DNA from: Azonexus sp.
Lineage (GTDB): Bacteria; Pseudomonadota; Gammaproteobacteria; Burkholderiales; Rhodocyclaceae
NCBI GenBank assembly: GCA_031274715.1
Contig: JAISPT010000076.1
Location: forward strand, 1-25,822
DNA length: 25,822 nucleotides
Direction: 5' to 3'
Part shown: piece by piece, positions 23,930 to 25,822 of the stretch
Position numbering within the stretch: the first letter of the stretch is position 1
Layout: every line of letters begins with the position of its first letter
Program-made: the position numbers and the translations under genes
The notes under the pieces: model-generated
The model's database searches: none
Told to the model about the DNA's origin: nothing
Seen by the model: only the letters and a program-made list of their open reading frames with translations

Positions 23930-24478
23930 TCAGTAGTTCGGCTTATCCTTGGCGTCGTTGTAGCGCCGAACGCCGTCCATGATTTCCTTGCGAGCGGCGT
24001 CGACGCCTTCCCAGCCGCTAGTTCTGACCCATTTACCGGGTTCCAGATCCTTGTAATGCTCGAAGAAGTGAGCGATCTGCCGGCGCAGCAGTTCGGGCAA
24101 ATCTTCAACCGACTCCACATCCTTGTACAACACCGTCAGCTTTTCCACTGGCACGGCCAGCACCTTGGCATCCGCGCCGCCTTCGTCGGTCATCTGCAAC
24201 TGGCCGACCGGACGGCAACGGACGACGACGCCCGGCTGCAACGAAAACGGCGCGACGACCAGCACGTCGACCGGGTCGCCGTCACCGGCGATGGTGTGCG
24301 GGATGTAGCCGTAATTGCAGGGGTAGTTCATGGAAGTGGACATGAAACGATCGACGAAAATCGCCCCGCTTTCCTTGTCGACTTCGTATTTGACCGGTTC
24401 CGCATGGGCGGAAATTTCGATGATGACGTTGAAATCATCGGGCAGGGATTTTCCGGAAGGAACGCTGTTAAGTGCCAT
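23930..24478 (-). CDS. ppa: inorganic pyrophosphatase (family I)
   Basis: A 182-residue soluble family I pyrophosphatase, hydrolysing PPi released by biosynthetic reactions such as the neighbouring NAD synthase. Signatures include VKYEVDKESGAIFVDRFMSTSMNYPCNYGYIPHT, the metal-binding DGDPVDVLVV and AHFFEHYKDLEPGKWV. The length is close to the E. coli enzyme (176). ATG at 24478 has AGAGAGAC upstream. A minus-strand TATAAT at 24514-24519 is a likely -10 element, so ppa-nadE-glnB probably starts here, downstream of the hairpin cluster. Confidence 0.96.
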   Translation of the reverse strand: MALNSVPSGKSLPDDFNVIIEISAHAEPVKYEVDKESGAIFVDRFMSTSMNYPCNYGYIPHTIAGDGDPVDVLVVAPFSLQPGVVVRCRPVGQLQMTDEGGADAKVLAVPVEKLTVLYKDVESVEDLPELLRRQIAHFFEHYKDLEPGKWVRTSGWEGVDAARKEIMDGVRRYNDAKDKPNY

Positions 24479-24513
24479 TTTTGTCTCTCTGCGACTGGGT
24501 TTGAGAATTTTCC

Positions 24514-24519
24514 ATTATA
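24514..24519 (-). promoter_or_regulatory. -10 element upstream of ppa
   Basis: TATAAT on the minus strand, about 36 bases before the ppa start codon. The region where a -35 would lie is GC-rich and has no clear match. Confidence 0.5.
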
Positions 24520-24542
24520 CCGCCGCGCCGGACGGTGAGTCT

Positions 24543-24640
24543 CTCCGGGCTTTCGCCCGGAGCTTCCTCGCCACGAATTTGGGGCGCCTTCGGCACCGAA
24601 ATCACGCTTGGCTCGCTTGACCCCGGCCTGAGGGCCGGGG
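24543..24640 (-). repeat. cluster of three GC-rich hairpins
   Basis: Three stems lie in a row between the exonuclease stop (24659) and the ppa promoter. CCCCGGCC (24621-24628) pairs with GGCCGGGG (24633-24640), a perfect 8-bp stem. GGTGCC-GAA-GGCGCC on the minus strand (24583-24596) has one T-G wobble. CTCCGGGC (24543-24550) pairs with GCCCGGAG (24555-24562), a perfect 8-bp stem with a GAAA tetraloop in minus-strand RNA. None is followed by a T-run, so they resemble REP-like or mRNA-stabilising elements more than intrinsic terminators. Confidence 0.7.
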
Positions 24641-24658
24641 CTTGCGCTTGCACCGTGG

Positions 24659-25444
24659 TCATTGCCAGGCGGCGAGAAACTCCTGCCAGTGTGGAGCGCC
24701 GATCCGGGCCAATTGGGCCTTGACGAAATCGATCTCAGCCACTTCCTCGGCCGCCGTCAATTCGCCGCGCAGACGGCGGAAGCGGTTGTAGACCAGATAG
24801 GTATTGACCACGTCGGTCTCGCAGTAGTCGCGAATAGCGGCTGCTTGCCCCGCCTGCCAGGCCTCCCAGACCTTGCTGCCATCCATACCGAGCTTGCCGG
24901 GAAAACCAAACAGCTTGGCCAAGTCGTCGAGCGGGGCATTGGCACGGGGATTGTACAGGGCCAATAAGTCCATCAAATCGAGATGGCGGGTGTGGTAGCG
25001 GCTGATGTAGTTGTTCCACTTGAAATCGCGCGAATCGGCGTAGTCGCCATCGCCGAGATCCCAGTAGCGCGGCGCCGAGACGCCGTGCAGCATGCCGCGG
25101 TAATGCAACACCGGCAGATCGAAACCACCGCCATTCCAGGACACGATCTGCGGCGTGAATTTCTCGATGCCGTCGAAAAAGCGCTGAATGATGGCGCCTT
25201 CGTCGAGTTCCGGCTCGGCCAGCGACCACACCTTGAAACCCTCGCCGGTACGCAGGACGCAGGAAATGCTGACCACCCGCTGCAAGTGCAAAGGCAGAAA
25301 ATCGCTGCCGGTTTTGGCCCGGCGCTGCTGAAAGGCCAGTTCCGCCACTTCGGCATCGGAAAGCTCGGTCGGCAAGTCATTGAGCCGGCGCAGACCGGCG
25401 ACATCGGGAATGGTTTCGATGTCGAAAACGAGTACAGGCTTCAT
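24659..25444 (-). CDS. predicted 3'-5' exonuclease (PolB-type DEDDy)
   Basis: A 261-residue protein resembling the stand-alone exonuclease family related to the proofreading domain of family B DNA polymerases. Acidic residues fit the DEDDy pattern: Asp8 and Glu10 in VFDIETIPD, Asp in SWNGGGFDLPVLHYR, and Tyr/Asp in IRDYCETDVVNTYLVY. The segments between, such as NNYISRYHTRHLDLMDLLALY and DDLAKLFGFPGKLGMDGSKVWE, are typical of this family. It probably degrades single-stranded DNA ends in repair. The ATG overlaps the cysM stop as ATGA, so it is cotranscribed with cysM. The substrate and role are inferred. Confidence 0.88.
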   Translation of the reverse strand: MKPVLVFDIETIPDVAGLRRLNDLPTELSDAEVAELAFQQRRAKTGSDFLPLHLQRVVSISCVLRTGEGFKVWSLAEPELDEGAIIQRFFDGIEKFTPQIVSWNGGGFDLPVLHYRGMLHGVSAPRYWDLGDGDYADSRDFKWNNYISRYHTRHLDLMDLLALYNPRANAPLDDLAKLFGFPGKLGMDGSKVWEAWQAGQAAAIRDYCETDVVNTYLVYNRFRRLRGELTAAEEVAEIDFVKAQLARIGAPHWQEFLAAWQ

Positions 25445-25822
25445 GCCGGGAAAACGCCCGTCGACAGATAACGGTCGCCGCGATCGCAGATGATGCTGAC
25501 GATGACCGCGTTCTCCAGCGCCTGCGCCAGGCGCAGGGCGGCGACAACGCCGCCACCAGAGGAGATGCCGGCGAAAATGCCTTCCTCGACGGCCAGCCGG
25601 CGGGTCATCGCCTCGGCCTCGGCTTGGCTGACATACTCAATGGCATCGATGTTGTCCGGGGCGTAGATTTTCGGCAGATAGGCTGGCGGCCACTTGCGGA
25701 TACCGGGAATCTGGCTGCCCTCCTCCGGCTGGCAGCCGACGACCCGGATGGCCGGATTCTTTTCCTTGAGGAAACGGCCAGTACCCATGATGGTGCCGGT
25801 GGTGCCCATGCTGGAAACGAAA
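25441..25822 (-). CDS. cysM: cysteine synthase B CysM, C-terminal part (cut by window end)
   Basis: About 126 C-terminal residues of a PLP-dependent O-acetylserine sulfhydrylase; the N-terminal part with the PLP lysine lies beyond 25822. The visible part reads FVSSMGTTGTIMGTGRFLKEKNPAIRVVGCQPEEGSQIPGIRKWPPAYLPKIY and ends with EGIFAGISSGGGVVAAL and IICDRGDRYLSTGVF. The GTTGT phosphate loop and the SSGG segment are family hallmarks, and GTGRFLKE with PGIRKW suggests CysM rather than CysK. It would form cysteine from O-acetylserine with sulfide or thiosulfate. The stop codon overlaps the exonuclease start. Confidence 0.92.
   Translation of the reverse strand, partial: FVSSMGTTGTIMGTGRFLKEKNPAIRVVGCQPEEGSQIPGIRKWPPAYLPKIYAPDNIDAIEYVSQAEAEAMTRRLAVEEGIFAGISSGGGVVAALRLAQALENAVIVSIICDRGDRYLSTGVFPA

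Noticed and set aside
23186..24538. 450-codon plus-strand frame over nadE and ppa
   Set aside because: It is antisense to two complete enzymes; its length comes from GC-rich codon bias.
24468..24662. 64-codon minus-strand frame between the exonuclease and ppa
   Set aside because: It overlaps the exonuclease stop as ATGA, which is suggestive, but it translates straight through the three hairpins, has no ribosome site I can see, and runs into the ppa start.
1..25822. CRISPR arrays, tRNA or rRNA genes, insertion sequences, prophage or toxin-antitoxin pairs
   Set aside because: Reading both strands showed no regularly spaced repeats, no tRNA-like cloverleaf, no transposase or integrase frame and no typical small gene pairs.

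Overview
The window looks like ordinary chromosomal DNA of a GC-rich betaproteobacterium, probably of the Rhodocyclales (Azonexus/Dechloromonas/Propionivibrio-like). That placement is inference from memory of protein sequences and gene order (nadE-glnB, trxB/ftsK-lolA, complete modEABC); no search was run. Most DNA is densely coding with short gaps and many ATGA-type overlaps. No rRNA, tRNA, CRISPR array, transposase or phage gene was seen.

Layout. 1-2723 (minus strand): a possible small ORF, lemA, an AT-richer orphan lipoprotein gene, and an old-yellow-enzyme oxidoreductase. Directly 5' of the lipoprotein gene is a sequence closely resembling the right half of an integron attC site, so this gene may be a stranded gene cassette. 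2880-6191 (minus): MFS transporter, nudC and an NhaD/ArsB-like antiporter in one apparent operon. 6610-7221 (minus): a beta-class glutathione S-transferase. 7653-11027 (plus): a molybdate regulon, modE-modA-modB-modC, with a ModE-type operator almost touching the modE start codon. 11165-12130 (plus): an unrecognised 321-residue protein, tail-to-tail with an ankyrin-repeat protein (12133-12633, minus). 12874-15482 (plus): menE and menF of menaquinone synthesis.

15493-19081 (minus): a Crp/Fnr-type regulator, ftsK and lolA chained by 4-base ATGA overlaps. 19213-20739 (plus): trxB and an Smr-domain protein, divergent from the regulator. 20827-21324 (minus): a bacteriohemerythrin. 21582-25822 (minus): cysM (cut by the window end), a predicted 3'-5' exonuclease, a 180-base gap with three GC-rich hairpins, then ppa, nadE, glnB and an unrecognised 116-residue protein.

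How the genes fit together. ModABC import molybdate and ModE senses it; molybdoenzymes, menaquinone (menE, menF) and an O2-binding hemerythrin suit a facultative or anaerobically respiring cell. ppa, nadE and glnB join pyrophosphate removal, glutamine-dependent NAD synthesis and nitrogen sensing. Most of the window is housekeeping. The best leads are the attC-like site with its cassette-like lipoprotein, the two conserved-looking orphans (321 and 116 residues), the near-leaderless modE start beside its operator, and the hairpin cluster upstream of ppa. I found no convincing new multi-gene system.
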